24,123 nt of DNA from positions 1-24,123 of the forward strand of contig JBBSDV010000020.1 of assembly GCA_038240335.1 (NCBI GenBank), given 5' to 3'. The number at the start of each line of letters is the position of its first letter. Within the stretch, counting starts at the first letter, position 1. Under the pieces are notes generated by a model. The model searched no databases. It was not told the origin of the DNA and worked only from the letters and a program-made list of their open reading frames with translations. Below, piece by piece: positions 14,501-22,556 of the stretch. The position numbers and the translations under genes are program-made. This DNA comes from JBBSDV01 sp038240335. GTDB lineage: Bacteria > Chloroflexota > Dehalococcoidia > DSTF01 > JACRBR01.

Positions 14501-16273
14501 ATGGTCGCTCAGGTCACCCGTTCCGAATTCGCCGTCGACAAGTCGGATGATCCGATTGTCCGCGCTGAGATCGATAATTTCGAGAAGGAAGCGCTCGCGT
14601 GGCGCGCCGGCGCCGGACTCGGCGACGACTTCCGGCCCTTCCGCTTACAGCACGGGACGTACGGCCAGCGCCAGGCGAACGTGCAGATGATGCGGATCAA
14701 GGTGCCGCACGGTACGCTCACGCCGGATCAACTGCACGCGATCGCCGAGGTGGCCGAGCAGTACACGCCCCGCAAGCTCGGCCATGTAACGACGCGGCAG
14801 GCGATCCAGATCCACTTCGTGCAGCTCGAGGACTCGCCGAAGATCATGCGGCGGCTCGCCGGGGTCGGCATCACGACACGCGAAGCATGCGGCCACACCG
14901 TGCGCAACGTCACCGCAGATCCGCTCACTGGCATCGCCGACGACTGTGTCTTCGACGTGACGCCGTACGCCGAGGCGGCGATGCGCTACTTCCTCCGCAA
15001 CCCCGTCAACCAGAAGCTGCCGCGTAAGTTCAAGATCACCTACTCCGCGAGTCCCGCCGATCGCGGCATGATCCCGATCCACGATATCGGCCTCATGGCC
15101 CTCGAGCGTGACGGGGTGCAGGGCTTCCGCGTCAGCGTCGGCGGCGGTCTCGGCGCGACGCCGCGCGTCGCCGATGTGCTCGAGGAGTTCATCCCCGTGC
15201 GCGAGCAACTGCGCACGATCGAGGCGTCGATCCGCGTCTGGGATCGCTTCGGCGAGCGGCGCAACAAGAACAAGGCGCGGATAAAGTTCCTCGTCGCTAG
15301 GCTCGGCATCGAGGAGTTCCGTCGGCTGTACGAACTTGAGCTGGCGACGCTGCCGCCCGCCACGGACGAACGCTACCGCGAGCCCGACTTCACGCTGCTC
15401 GAAGAGGCGCCGGCGAACGGCTCGCACGCTTCTCGCAATGGCGGCGTCGCGAAGCCGCGCGAAGGCTTCAATGTGTGGCGGCGAACGAACGCGCTCCGGC
15501 AGTCGCAGCCCGGCTTCTCCACCGTCCATGTGCTGTTGCCGATCGGCGACGCGACGGCGACCCAGATGCACGCACTCGCGGAGATCGCGCGCACCTACGC
15601 CGGCGGCCACATCCGCACCGCCGCGACGCAGAACTTCGTGCTGCGCTGGGTCCACGAGGATGACCTCTCGGCGTTGCACGGCGCGCTCGTCGACATTGGC
15701 CTCGCAGAAGACCACGCGCTGACGATCTCCGACGTCATGACCTGCCCCGGCGCCGACACCTGCGCGATCGGCGTCACGTCGTCGAAGGGCTTCGGTACGG
15801 AACTACGGGCGCGCATTCTCGCCGGCAACGGCAAGTACCGCGATCCGCTCGTCGAGCAGATCAAGGTGAAGATCAGCGGCTGCCCGAACTCCTGCGGCCA
15901 GCACCACATCGCCGATATCGGCTTTTACGGCATGGCGATCCGGGTCGGCGAACGGCAGATCCCGGCGGTTCAGATGATGCTCGGCGGCAGCGGCCAGGGC
16001 GAGGGCAGGCTGGCCAAGCTGACAATGAAGATTCCCGCGCGCTATGCCCCCGATGCGTTCGAGCGCATCGTCGAGATGTACGTGAAGGAGCGCAGCGAGG
16101 GCGAGGTCTTCGGTGCATGGCACGCGCGCACCGGCACGCCGCGCATCCAGGAAGAGCTCGCCGAGTTCCGCATCGTGCCCGAGTTCACGAAGGATCCGAT
16201 GGCCTTCGTCGACTGGGGCCAAAGCAAGTTCTTCACTCTCGACGACATGGGCGAAGGCGAATGCGCTGTCTAG
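14501..16273 (+). CDS. Siroheme [4Fe-4S] sulfite/nitrite reductase (NirA/Sir-like)
   Basis: A 590-residue enzyme reducing sulfite to sulfide (or nitrite to ammonia) with six electrons. It has the duplicated nitrite/sulfite reductase layout: two ferredoxin-like half domains (about 45-115 and 335-400) alternating with two 4Fe-4S/siroheme domains. Cluster ligands are Cys415 and Cys421 (CPGADTC) and Cys461 and Cys465 (CPNSC) in ISGCPNSCGQHHIADIGFYG. Siroheme-contact sequences HVTTRQAIQIHFV, CGHTVRNVTADP and NKNKARIKFLV are present. There is no flavin domain, so an external donor such as ferredoxin is expected. Its place ahead of APS reductase, APS kinase and ATP sulfurylase genes argues for sulfite as substrate. 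The start is fixed by GGGGAGG with 6-nt spacing. The stop TAG directly abuts a dispersed GGGGACGATCC repeat. Confidence 0.93.
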   Translation: MVAQVTRSEFAVDKSDDPIVRAEIDNFEKEALAWRAGAGLGDDFRPFRLQHGTYGQRQANVQMMRIKVPHGTLTPDQLHAIAEVAEQYTPRKLGHVTTRQAIQIHFVQLEDSPKIMRRLAGVGITTREACGHTVRNVTADPLTGIADDCVFDVTPYAEAAMRYFLRNPVNQKLPRKFKITYSASPADRGMIPIHDIGLMALERDGVQGFRVSVGGGLGATPRVADVLEEFIPVREQLRTIEASIRVWDRFGERRNKNKARIKFLVARLGIEEFRRLYELELATLPPATDERYREPDFTLLEEAPANGSHASRNGGVAKPREGFNVWRRTNALRQSQPGFSTVHVLLPIGDATATQMHALAEIARTYAGGHIRTAATQNFVLRWVHEDDLSALHGALVDIGLAEDHALTISDVMTCPGADTCAIGVTSSKGFGTELRARILAGNGKYRDPLVEQIKVKISGCPNSCGQHHIADIGFYGMAIRVGERQIPAVQMMLGGSGQGEGRLAKLTMKIPARYAPDAFERIVEMYVKERSEGEVFGAWHARTGTPRIQEELAEFRIVPEFTKDPMAFVDWGQSKFFTLDDMGEGECAV

Positions 16274-16308
16274 GGGGACGATCCACAGAGGGCCACAGAG
16301 AACACAGA
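16274..16308 (+). repeat. GGGGACGATCC dispersed motif, copy 3
   Basis: GGGGACGATCCACAGAGGGC followed by CACAGAGAACACAG starts at the base after the sulfite reductase stop codon. It matches the motif at 11141 and 11557 and extends it with a CACAGAG/ACACAG run. Confidence 0.75.
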
Positions 16309-16356
16309 ATTTTTGATGGGTGGAGACGCAGACCGTTGAACCCCGTAGCCCCATAA

Positions 16357-16377
16357 GGACAGATCCTAGAGCTGTCC
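16357..16377 (+). promoter_or_regulatory. Dyad GGACAG-N9-CTGTCC upstream of APS reductase
   Basis: A perfect 6-bp inverted repeat (16357-16362 and 16372-16377) lies 68 nt before the APS reductase start in the 172-nt spacer. It could be an operator half-site pair or an RNA hairpin. There is no T-run, so a terminator is unlikely. Confidence 0.35.
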
Positions 16378-16445
16378 CACGGTGACTGAAGACGTACGAC
16401 GCATCGAGCCGCCGCGCACGAATCGCGACGGCGCGGAGATCGATC

Positions 16446-17246
16446 ATGACGACGCAGGAAGCAACGCCACAAGCACCCGACACGGTAGCGCTGCACGCGG
16501 CATCGCTGGCGCTCGACGGCAAAACGCCCCAGGAGATCCTGCGCTGGGCTGACGACCAATATCAGCCCGGGCTGACGCTTGCATGCAGCTTCGGCGGCCC
16601 GTCGGGCATGGTGTTGCTCGACATGATGATGCAGATCGATCGTACCGTCGAAGTCTTCTATCTCGACACGGATTTTCTCTTCCCCGAGACCTACAGGCTG
16701 CGCGATATCGTCGCCAAGAAGTACGACGTCCAGCCCGCCGGCTTCATGTCGCTGCTGACGCCGGAGCAGCAGGCCGCGAAGCACGGCGACGCGCTCTGGG
16801 CGCGCGATCCCGATGCCTGCTGCGCGATCCGTAAGGTCGAACCGAACGCCCGCGCACTCGCCGGAAAGCGCGCCTGGATCAGCGGCATCCGGCGCGACCA
16901 ATCGAAGACGCGGACAGACATCGACATCGTCGAGTGGGACGACAAGTTCGGTCTGGTGAAGCTCAACCCGCTGGCGGCATGGACGGAATCGCAGGTGTGG
17001 AGCTACATCCTCGACAACGGCGTGCCGTATAACGAGTTGCACGACCGTAGCTATCCGAGCATTGGCTGCATGCACTGCACGAAGCCAGTGCTGGCGGGCG
17101 AGGATCCGCGCAGCGGCCGCTGGCAGGGCTTCGACAAGGTCGAGTGCGGCCTGCATGTGCCGGACGGCGAGACGAGCGAAGACTTCGGCCCGAACGGCGC
17201 CGATCTCCCAGCATCGGAACGTGAGGGCGCTGGCACGATCACGTAG
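16446..17246 (+). CDS. cysH: Adenylyl-sulfate (APS) reductase, CysH family
   Basis: A 266-residue cytoplasmic enzyme that reduces activated sulfate to sulfite using thioredoxin. CSFGGPSGMVLLDM is the nucleotide-binding P-loop-like motif, followed by FYLDTDFLFPETY. The paired cysteines DACCAIRKVEP (Cys125, Cys126) and CMHC (Cys208, Cys211) are the four [4Fe-4S] ligands that distinguish assimilatory APS reductases (and dual APS/PAPS enzymes) from the cluster-free PAPS reductases of enterobacteria. The catalytic cysteine is Cys234 in ECGLH. The GVPYNELHDRSYPSIGC region is typical. GGAG 8 nt upstream supports the ATG at 16446. Preference for APS over PAPS is inferred from the cluster motif; an APS kinase gene follows, so a dual role is possible. 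Confidence 0.93.
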   Translation: MTTQEATPQAPDTVALHAASLALDGKTPQEILRWADDQYQPGLTLACSFGGPSGMVLLDMMMQIDRTVEVFYLDTDFLFPETYRLRDIVAKKYDVQPAGFMSLLTPEQQAAKHGDALWARDPDACCAIRKVEPNARALAGKRAWISGIRRDQSKTRTDIDIVEWDDKFGLVKLNPLAAWTESQVWSYILDNGVPYNELHDRSYPSIGCMHCTKPVLAGEDPRSGRWQGFDKVECGLHVPDGETSEDFGPNGADLPASEREGAGTIT

Positions 17247-17427
17247 GGCTGGTAGACGCCGGCAGAATGGCCGGTGGCTCGATCGAAAGGGCATCGCGCC
17301 GAGGCAGTTTGCGGCGTGTGAGATCGAGATATCCGGCTCTCGATCGCGAGGACGCCGACGGCCGGCAATAACAACGTGCGAGGTGCGGCGGATGCGACCG
17401 CTGCTGATGATGATGACGAGTGCCGCT

Positions 17428-18003
17428 ATGACGGAGGACAACGCCAACTTGGAGCACAAGGGATTCACTATCTGGTTCACCGGCCTCTCAGGAGCGGGCA
17501 AGACGACGATCGCCGACGCCATCGAGCCGCTGCTGCGGCAGCGCGGCATCACGAAGATCGAGAAGCTCGACGGGGACGTCGTGCGCACGCACCTGAGCAA
17601 GGGCCTCGGCTTCAGCAAGGAAGACCGCGACACGAACATCCGCCGCATCGGCTGGGTGGCCGAGGTGCTGACGCGCAACGGCGTCTGCGTGCTGGCGTCG
17701 GCGATCTCGCCCTACCGCGACATTCGCGACGAGGTGCGCGGCAACGTCGGTAACTTCGTCGAGGTCTTCGTCAAGTGCTCGATCCCGGAACTGACGCGCC
17801 GTGACGTGAAGGGTCTGTACGAAAAGGCGATCAAGGGCGAGATCAAGAACTTCACCGGCGTCAGCGACCCGTACGAAGAGCCGCTGCACCCCGAAGTGAC
17901 CGTCGACAGCGAGACTGAGGATCTGCCGGAGAGCGTCGGCAAGGTGCTCGCGAAGCTCGAGGAGATGGGCCTCGTGCCCGTCGCGGCTTCGGCAGCGGGC
18001 TGA
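17428..18003 (+). CDS. cysC: Adenylyl-sulfate (APS) kinase
   Basis: 191 residues. It phosphorylates APS to PAPS with ATP. The Walker A GLSGAGKTT (Lys25) follows GFTIWFTG. LDGDVVRTHLSKGLGFSKEDR is the APS-binding signature, then NIRRIGWVAEVLTRNGV and ASAISPYRDIRDEVR. FTGVSDPYEEP and the C-terminal E-DLPESV helix complete the fold. It is a stand-alone CysC, not fused to ATP sulfurylase. The start is uncertain: in-frame ATGs at 17392, 17407, 17410 and 17413 precede the one chosen, and 17392 has a GAGGT at moderate spacing. The chosen ATG gives a family-like N-terminus. It sits 181 nt after the APS reductase gene and 278 nt before the ATP sulfurylase gene, with repeat copy 1 in the latter gap. 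Confidence 0.92.
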   Translation: MTEDNANLEHKGFTIWFTGLSGAGKTTIADAIEPLLRQRGITKIEKLDGDVVRTHLSKGLGFSKEDRDTNIRRIGWVAEVLTRNGVCVLASAISPYRDIRDEVRGNVGNFVEVFVKCSIPELTRRDVKGLYEKAIKGEIKNFTGVSDPYEEPLHPEVTVDSETEDLPESVGKVLAKLEEMGLVPVAASAAG

Positions 18004-18281
18004 GGTCGAAGCTGGAAGCCTTTGCGTGAGGCTGGCTCTTGCAGGATCGAGGCGGCGGGCGTCCGACTCCCACCGTAGTCGAGTGACGCGGAAGTGCAGA
18101 GGGCGCAGCGCCTCTGCCGGGGTCCGGGGTGTCCCCGGCACCCTATCTCATATCGAAGGCAGGGTACGCGCAAGCGGACACTGCGCACTGCTCCGGGCGG
18201 AGACAGCAGCGGTGGCCGGCCGATAGCGATGCACCTCACACGATCGATAGCCGCGCGGTGCGCGAGTATGGAGAACCACTA
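18004..18281 (+). other. cysC-sat spacer with two-hairpin repeat
   Basis: No gene is seen. The spacer is long for an operon. About 100 nt of it (18091-18190) is copy 1 of the two-hairpin element; the remainder shows no motif except GGAG at 18270-18273, the ribosome site of the ATP sulfurylase gene. Confidence 0.6.
18091..18190 (+). repeat. Two-hairpin dispersed element, copy 1
   Basis: Hairpin 1 is GCAGAGG (18096-18102) with CCTCTGC (18111-18117), loop GCGCAGCG. Hairpin 2 is CCGGGG-TGT-CCCCGG (18124-18138). The tail GGGTACGCGCAAGCGGACAC (18162-18181) is shared. Copies 2 and 3 are at 20649 and 22646, same orientation. Confidence 0.9.
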
Positions 18282-19454
18282 ATGGCGGATGTAACGGACG
18301 ACGGATTGATCGCGCCCCACGGCGGCACGCTGAACCCTCGCCAGGTATTCGGCGACGAGGCGCAGGCCCTCGAGGAGAAGGCGCAGGATCTGCCGAAGCG
18401 GCGGCTCAACTCGCGCGAGCTCGCCGACCTCGAGATGCTGGCGAACGGCGGCTTCAGCCCGCTCGACGGATTCATGACGAGCGATCAGTACCAGAGCGTC
18501 GTCGACACGATGCACCTGCCCGGCGGCTTGCCGTGGTCGATCCCGATCACCCTCAGTGTTTCGAAGGAGCAGGCGAACCGCTTCACCGGCGAGATCGCCC
18601 TCACCCACGACGATGGCACGCCGCTCGCGATCATGACCGTCGAGGAAGACTTCGACTACGACAAAGAGCACGAGGCAAAGCAGGTCTACCGCACGACCGA
18701 GGACCAGCACCCGGGCGTCGCGGCCGTGTACGCCCAGGACGACATCCTGATCGGCGGCTCAATCCAAATCTTCCGGCGCCCAGAGAATCCGACCTTCCCC
18801 GAGTACCGGCTTGAGCCGGCAGAGACGCGGGCCGCATTCGCCGAGCGCGGCTGGAAGCGCGTCGTCGGATTCCAGACGCGCAACCCCGTCCACCGCGCCC
18901 ACGAGTACATCCAGAAAGCGGCGCTCGAGATCACGGATGGCCTGTTGCTCCACCCGCTCGTCGGTGAGACGAAGTCGGACGACATCCCTGCTGACGTGCG
19001 GATGGAGTGCTACAAGGTGCTGCTCGAGAACTACTACCCGAAGGATCGCGTGCTGCTCTCCGTACTGCCGGCGGCGATGCGCTATGCCGGGCCGCGCGAG
19101 GCGATCTTCCACGCGATCATGCGCAAGAACTACGGCTGCTCGCACTTCATCGTCGGCCGCGATCACGCCGGCGTCGGCAACTACTACGGCACGTACGACG
19201 CGCAACTGATCTTCAGCGAGTTCGACCCGCAGGCGCTCGGCATCACCCCGCTGTTCTTCGAGCACACCTTCTTCTGCAAGCGCTGTGAAGGCATGGCATC
19301 GAGCAAGACGTGTCCGCACGGCCCGGACGAGCGGGTCTCGCTGAGCGGCACGCAGGTGCGCGAGTTCCTCTCCAACGGCATTGAGCCGCCGCACGAATTC
19401 TCGCGGCCTGAGGTCGCACGCGTCCTCATCGCGGCCGAGCGCGCGAAGGTCTAG
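18282..19454 (+). CDS. sat: Sulfate adenylyltransferase (ATP sulfurylase)
   Basis: 390 residues. It makes APS and pyrophosphate from ATP and sulfate. It is the monofunctional homomeric Sat type, not the CysD/CysN heterodimer. The N-terminal PUA-like region has NSRELADLEMLANGGFSPLDGFM. Catalytic QTRNPVHRAHE is at residues 198-208, and GRDHAGVG at 292-299 binds the nucleotide. A zinc-type motif CKRC (Cys332, Cys335) with TCPHG (Cys344, His346), as in Archaeoglobus and several bacterial Sat proteins, lies near the C-terminus, followed by SLSGTQVREFL. GGAG 8 nt upstream supports the ATG at 18282. The membrane protein gene begins 2 nt after its stop, so the two are almost certainly co-translated. 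Confidence 0.95.
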   Translation: MADVTDDGLIAPHGGTLNPRQVFGDEAQALEEKAQDLPKRRLNSRELADLEMLANGGFSPLDGFMTSDQYQSVVDTMHLPGGLPWSIPITLSVSKEQANRFTGEIALTHDDGTPLAIMTVEEDFDYDKEHEAKQVYRTTEDQHPGVAAVYAQDDILIGGSIQIFRRPENPTFPEYRLEPAETRAAFAERGWKRVVGFQTRNPVHRAHEYIQKAALEITDGLLLHPLVGETKSDDIPADVRMECYKVLLENYYPKDRVLLSVLPAAMRYAGPREAIFHAIMRKNYGCSHFIVGRDHAGVGNYYGTYDAQLIFSEFDPQALGITPLFFEHTFFCKRCEGMASSKTCPHGPDERVSLSGTQVREFLSNGIEPPHEFSRPEVARVLIAAERAKV

Positions 19455-19456
19455 CG

Positions 19457-20590
19457 ATGGCTGCCGGCCGGGCGCGCGAGGGCGCAATTCCGCTACCCGC
19501 CGGCGACGAGATCGACGGCGTCATCGTCGCGTCGCGCTTCCCGCGGCTCGCGCTGAGCTACCGGCTACTGAAGCGGCTGCTCTCGCTCTCGATCGCCCTC
19601 GCGCTATTCATCCTGTCGCTGCAGTTGATGAAGCGCGGGGCCACTGGCATCACGCCGATCCTCGACGGGCTCACGGTCGATACCGCAGTGAACTACCTCG
19701 GCTTCGGCTGGGTAAGCGCGTACCTCCTCGGCAGTGGCTCGCCCGTCGCGTCGGTGGCGCTGACCTTGTTCAGCCGCGGCGTCCTGAGCGAGACCCAAGC
19801 CTACTTCATGATCAGCGGCGGCCGTCTCGGCGCGTCGTTCATCGTGCTCTTCGTCGGCTTCATGTACTACATCCGCGGCCGTCGCGAACCCGATGGCCTC
19901 TACATCGGCGTCGTCGCGCTGATGACGACGTGGATCGTCTATGCGATGGCGATCCCGATTGGCTACGTGCTGCTCAAGAGCGGCACGCTCGATGGCGTGC
20001 GGTTCGGCTCACCCGGCATCATCAAGGGCGTCAACGAGGCCTACAAGCCGGCGGTCGATTTCTTCGATAGCTTCTTGCCGCTGCTCGGGCTCTTCGCCGT
20101 CGGCGTCGTTTCGGTCGTCGCGTCGCTCAAGCTGTTCGATGCGGCGCTGCCGTCGCTCGAGTCGACCGATGCCCGGTTCCAGCGCGTCGTCGAGTTCCTC
20201 CACCAGAAGTTCACGATGTTCATCCTCGGCATCGCGATCACCGTGCTCACGGTGTCCGTCGCCGTGTCGCTGACCATCCTCGTGCCGCTCTCCATGAAGG
20301 GCATCGTGCGGCGCAAGAACATCATCCCGTACGTCATGGGCGCGCAGATCGGCACCTTCGTCGACAAGCTCTTCGTTACGCTGCTGCTCGACGCACCGCG
20401 CGCGTTCACGATCATCTTCAGCGAGATGATCGCCGTGCTCGGCATCTCGATGCTGATCCTCGTCTTCGTCTTCGACCCGTTCCGCAACCTGATCCTCGGC
20501 GCCGCGAGCAAGGCAACGGCAACCAAGCGAGGCTTCGCGGTATTCCTCAGCGCTCTGCTCGTGGTGCCGCTCGCGCTCGTGTTCGTGTAA
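19457..20590 (+). CDS. Na/Pi-cotransporter-like polytopic membrane protein, candidate sulfate importer
   Basis: A 377-residue integral membrane protein with a hydrophilic N-terminus and about eight hydrophobic segments (roughly 41-57, 76-92, 95-110, 125-139, 148-173, 205-225, 253-278, 307-338, 359-377). Two repeat-like motifs, GSGSPVASVALTLFSRGVLS (92-111) with SGGRLGASFIV (120-130), and YVMGAQIGTFVDKLFVTLLL (292-311), resemble the inverted QSSS/GxNIGT-type repeats of the Na+/phosphate cotransporter (NptA, PF02690) family, though the match is distant. Its start lies 2 nt after the sat stop. No CysPTWA, SulP or CysZ importer is in the window. I infer transport of sulfate or another oxyanion; phosphate or a non-transport role remains possible. 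Confidence 0.65.
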   Translation: MAAGRAREGAIPLPAGDEIDGVIVASRFPRLALSYRLLKRLLSLSIALALFILSLQLMKRGATGITPILDGLTVDTAVNYLGFGWVSAYLLGSGSPVASVALTLFSRGVLSETQAYFMISGGRLGASFIVLFVGFMYYIRGRREPDGLYIGVVALMTTWIVYAMAIPIGYVLLKSGTLDGVRFGSPGIIKGVNEAYKPAVDFFDSFLPLLGLFAVGVVSVVASLKLFDAALPSLESTDARFQRVVEFLHQKFTMFILGIAITVLTVSVAVSLTILVPLSMKGIVRRKNIIPYVMGAQIGTFVDKLFVTLLLDAPRAFTIIFSEMIAVLGISMLILVFVFDPFRNLILGAASKATATKRGFAVFLSALLVVPLALVFV

Positions 20591-20881
20591 GGCAGTGCTT
20601 TCGTAGAGTCCTGCAGGGCGAGCCCGAGGTGTCGAGGGCCGGGTGAAGCGGGAGTGCAGAGGGCGCAGCGCCTCTGCCGGGGGTTCGGGGGTGTCCCCCG
20701 GAGACACTCTCTCATTTCATAACTGCATCCGGGTACGCGCGAGCGGACACGGCGAATGAGGCGAGGAAGTTGGACAACGCCGACGATGGATCCTCGTCAC
20801 GAGACTAAAGAATCGTTGGAAGCAGCATTAGGATGGCGCTGTCGCTGTTTGCTCGAAGGCACGGAGGGCGCCGGCGAGCGC
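20591..20881 (+). other. Convergent spacer with two-hairpin repeat copy 2
   Basis: No gene is seen. The repeat (20649-20770) follows the membrane protein stop by about 60 nt and could help terminate the operon by its hairpins, although no T-run follows them. The last 110 nt have no recognisable feature beyond weak similarity to the flank of copy 3. Confidence 0.6.
20649..20770 (+). repeat. Two-hairpin dispersed element, copy 2
   Basis: Hairpin 1 (20656-20677) is identical to copy 1. Hairpin 2 is CGGGGG-TGT-CCCCCG (20686-20700), changed on both arms relative to copy 1 so that pairing is kept. The tail GGGTACGCGCGAGCGGACAC (20731-20750) and GGCGAATGAGGCGA follow, the latter shared with copy 3. 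Confidence 0.9.
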
Positions 20882-21343
20882 TCATGCGTTCTCGAGGAGC
20901 GCCGTCGCGGGCATTGCAAACCGGTGCTTGACGGTGAAGGCGTGCGCGGTCGGTCCATGCGCGCGCAGGTGATCGAGACGCGCCTGTGATTCGGTCACGG
21001 TCGGGATCGCGCCAGCGGGGATCCACCAGAGCACGAGGTGTGGCGCCGTCGGCTGATCGAACCACTCGCGCCGGCGCCGAAACAGCTCGACGTGGCCGCT
21101 GTGGTACGTGTACTCAAATAGGGCCTCGATCGACTCCCAGACCGTGAGGTTGACGATCACGGCATCGTCGTCGCCGACCCGCACATCCGTCGAAGTGCCA
21201 TCCTCACCCTGCAGCCGCCAGACGAACCCGGGGCTACGATCGCCGAGCGTGTTGATGCGCTCGAGGTCGGCCACGAAGTCCGCGATCCGCGGATCGTCGA
21301 GCGGCGCGACGAGCCTCGCGACGTTGTACTGCGCGAGGTGCAT
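20882..21343 (-). CDS. DUF3291-domain protein
   Basis: A 153-residue protein matching the DUF3291 family along its length: MHLAQYNVARLVAPLDDPRI, FVADLERINTLGDRSPGFVWRL, VNLTVWESIEALFEYTYHSGHVE, RRREWFDQ and LVLWWIPAGAIPTVTE. The family has a ferredoxin-like dimeric alpha/beta-barrel look, similar to ABM/EthD monooxygenase-type folds, but its activity is unknown. No signal peptide. The ATG at 21343 gives the usual family N-terminus. An in-frame ATG at 21385 would start 7 nt after the stop of the ketosynthase-like gene and is a fair alternative if translation is coupled. Neither has a clear ribosome site. The gene is very probably in one operon with the ketosynthase-like gene upstream. Confidence 0.8.
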   Translation of the reverse strand: MHLAQYNVARLVAPLDDPRIADFVADLERINTLGDRSPGFVWRLQGEDGTSTDVRVGDDDAVIVNLTVWESIEALFEYTYHSGHVELFRRRREWFDQPTAPHLVLWWIPAGAIPTVTESQARLDHLRAHGPTAHAFTVKHRFAMPATALLENA

Positions 21344-21392
21344 GTGCTGCTGTTCGTCGGCCGGGCTGTTGCGAGACGGTGGCATCGGTGGC

Positions 21393-22556
21393 TTACGGGC
21401 GGGAGATGATAACGCTCGCATTGTGGCCAATGCCAAACGCGTTCACGATCGCCTTCGTGCCGTGCAGACGGTGCACCGATTCCGTCACGACTTCGAGCTC
21501 GCCGCATTCCGGATCAGCGTGCTCAAGATTTGCCGCCGGCGGAATAAGCCCCGCCTGGAGCGAGAAGATCGCGGCAACGAGCGACAGCGCGCCGGATGCT
21601 CCCAGGGTGTGCCCAATGGCGGGCTTGATCGCCGTCACCCAGAGCTTGTCGGTGTTCGGCCCCCAGACCCGTCGAATCGCTTTGCCCTCCGTCTCATCGA
21701 CCGCGCCACCGCCGGCGCTCGCGAAGATCACGTCGATCTCGCCCTGCAGCGTCAGATCCCACTTGATCAACGCCTTCTGCATCGCCCGGCCGGCGTCGAG
21801 CTCGTTCGCCGCCGGATGGAGCACCGATGATCGATTGAAGCTCGCGCCGTAGCCGTCGACGTAGGCGAGGATGTTAGCGCCGCGGCGAATCGCCACATCC
21901 TCGTCTTCGAGCACCACCATCGCCGCGCCGTCGGCGAGCGCGAAGCCGTCGCGCTTGGCGTCGAACGGCCGCATCGCGTGTTGCGGATCATTGTTATTGT
22001 GCGACAGCATGCCGAGTCGGTCGAAGTGCTCGAGGTTCTCCGGCGTGATCGGCGCGTCTGCGCCACCAGCGACCGCGATCGCGCATTCTTCGCGCCGGAT
22101 CCACTCGGCGGCCTCGCCGATCGCCATCAACCCGCTCGCGGCACCGTTCGAAAGATGCATCACCGGCCCGGCAGCGCCGATCGTGCGGGCGACGGTCGCC
22201 GCGGTGGTGATCGACTTCTCCGGCATCTCGGCGCCGACCGCCACGCCGATTTGGGAGACGGTCTCGGCATTGATCGGCAGATCGCTCTGGATTAGCGCCT
22301 GGATTGCCGCGTCCGTTGCGAACAACATCCGGCGATCCATCGAGGCAGCGGCGTCCGCATCCATGTCGTCGCGTGGATGGTAATCCTTCGCCTCGCCGGC
22401 AATCCGGCAGGCGAATCCTGATGCGTCAAACAGCGTGATCGGCCCCACGGCGCTGATACCGCCGCTGACGCCGCTCCACAGCGCTTCGGCCGTGCGCCCG
22501 AAAGCCGATACGGCGCCGATCCCGGTGATGCAGACTCGTTTCGCGTCATCAGCCAT
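21393..22556 (-). CDS. Ketosynthase-fold protein lacking catalytic Cys and His (FabF/chain-length-factor-like)
   Basis: 387 residues with a whole thiolase-type ketosynthase fold: VCITGIGAVSAFGRTAEALW at the N-terminus, AIAVAGGADAPITPENLEHF, MRPFDAKRDGFALADGAAMVVLE and KPAIGHTLGASGALS. Aligned by eye to FabF, the nucleophile motif (TACATG or SACSSG) reads SNGAASG, so Cys becomes Ala139. The NAHGT histidine motif reads FASAG, so His becomes Ser280. The Lys311...His316 (KPAIGH) pair is kept. GFGGTN becomes GIGHNA. Such loss resembles chain-length factors (KS-beta), which pair with an active KS, but no active KS or acyl carrier gene lies in the window. Alternatives are a decarboxylase or binding role. 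The ATG at 22556 gives the standard N-terminus; no ribosome site is seen. Confidence 0.8.
   Translation of the reverse strand: MADDAKRVCITGIGAVSAFGRTAEALWSGVSGGISAVGPITLFDASGFACRIAGEAKDYHPRDDMDADAAASMDRRMLFATDAAIQALIQSDLPINAETVSQIGVAVGAEMPEKSITTAATVARTIGAAGPVMHLSNGAASGLMAIGEAAEWIRREECAIAVAGGADAPITPENLEHFDRLGMLSHNNNDPQHAMRPFDAKRDGFALADGAAMVVLEDEDVAIRRGANILAYVDGYGASFNRSSVLHPAANELDAGRAMQKALIKWDLTLQGEIDVIFASAGGGAVDETEGKAIRRVWGPNTDKLWVTAIKPAIGHTLGASGALSLVAAIFSLQAGLIPPAANLEHADPECGELEVVTESVHRLHGTKAIVNAFGIGHNASVIISRP

Noticed and set aside
16233..17678. Minus-strand open frame (481 codons) opposite the APS reductase and cysC genes
   Set aside because: Antisense shadow across two genes and a spacer; no coherent domain.
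18096..18138. Rho-independent terminator after cysC (two GC hairpins)
   Set aside because: No U-run follows either hairpin, and the same pair of hairpins recurs as a dispersed element at two other sites.
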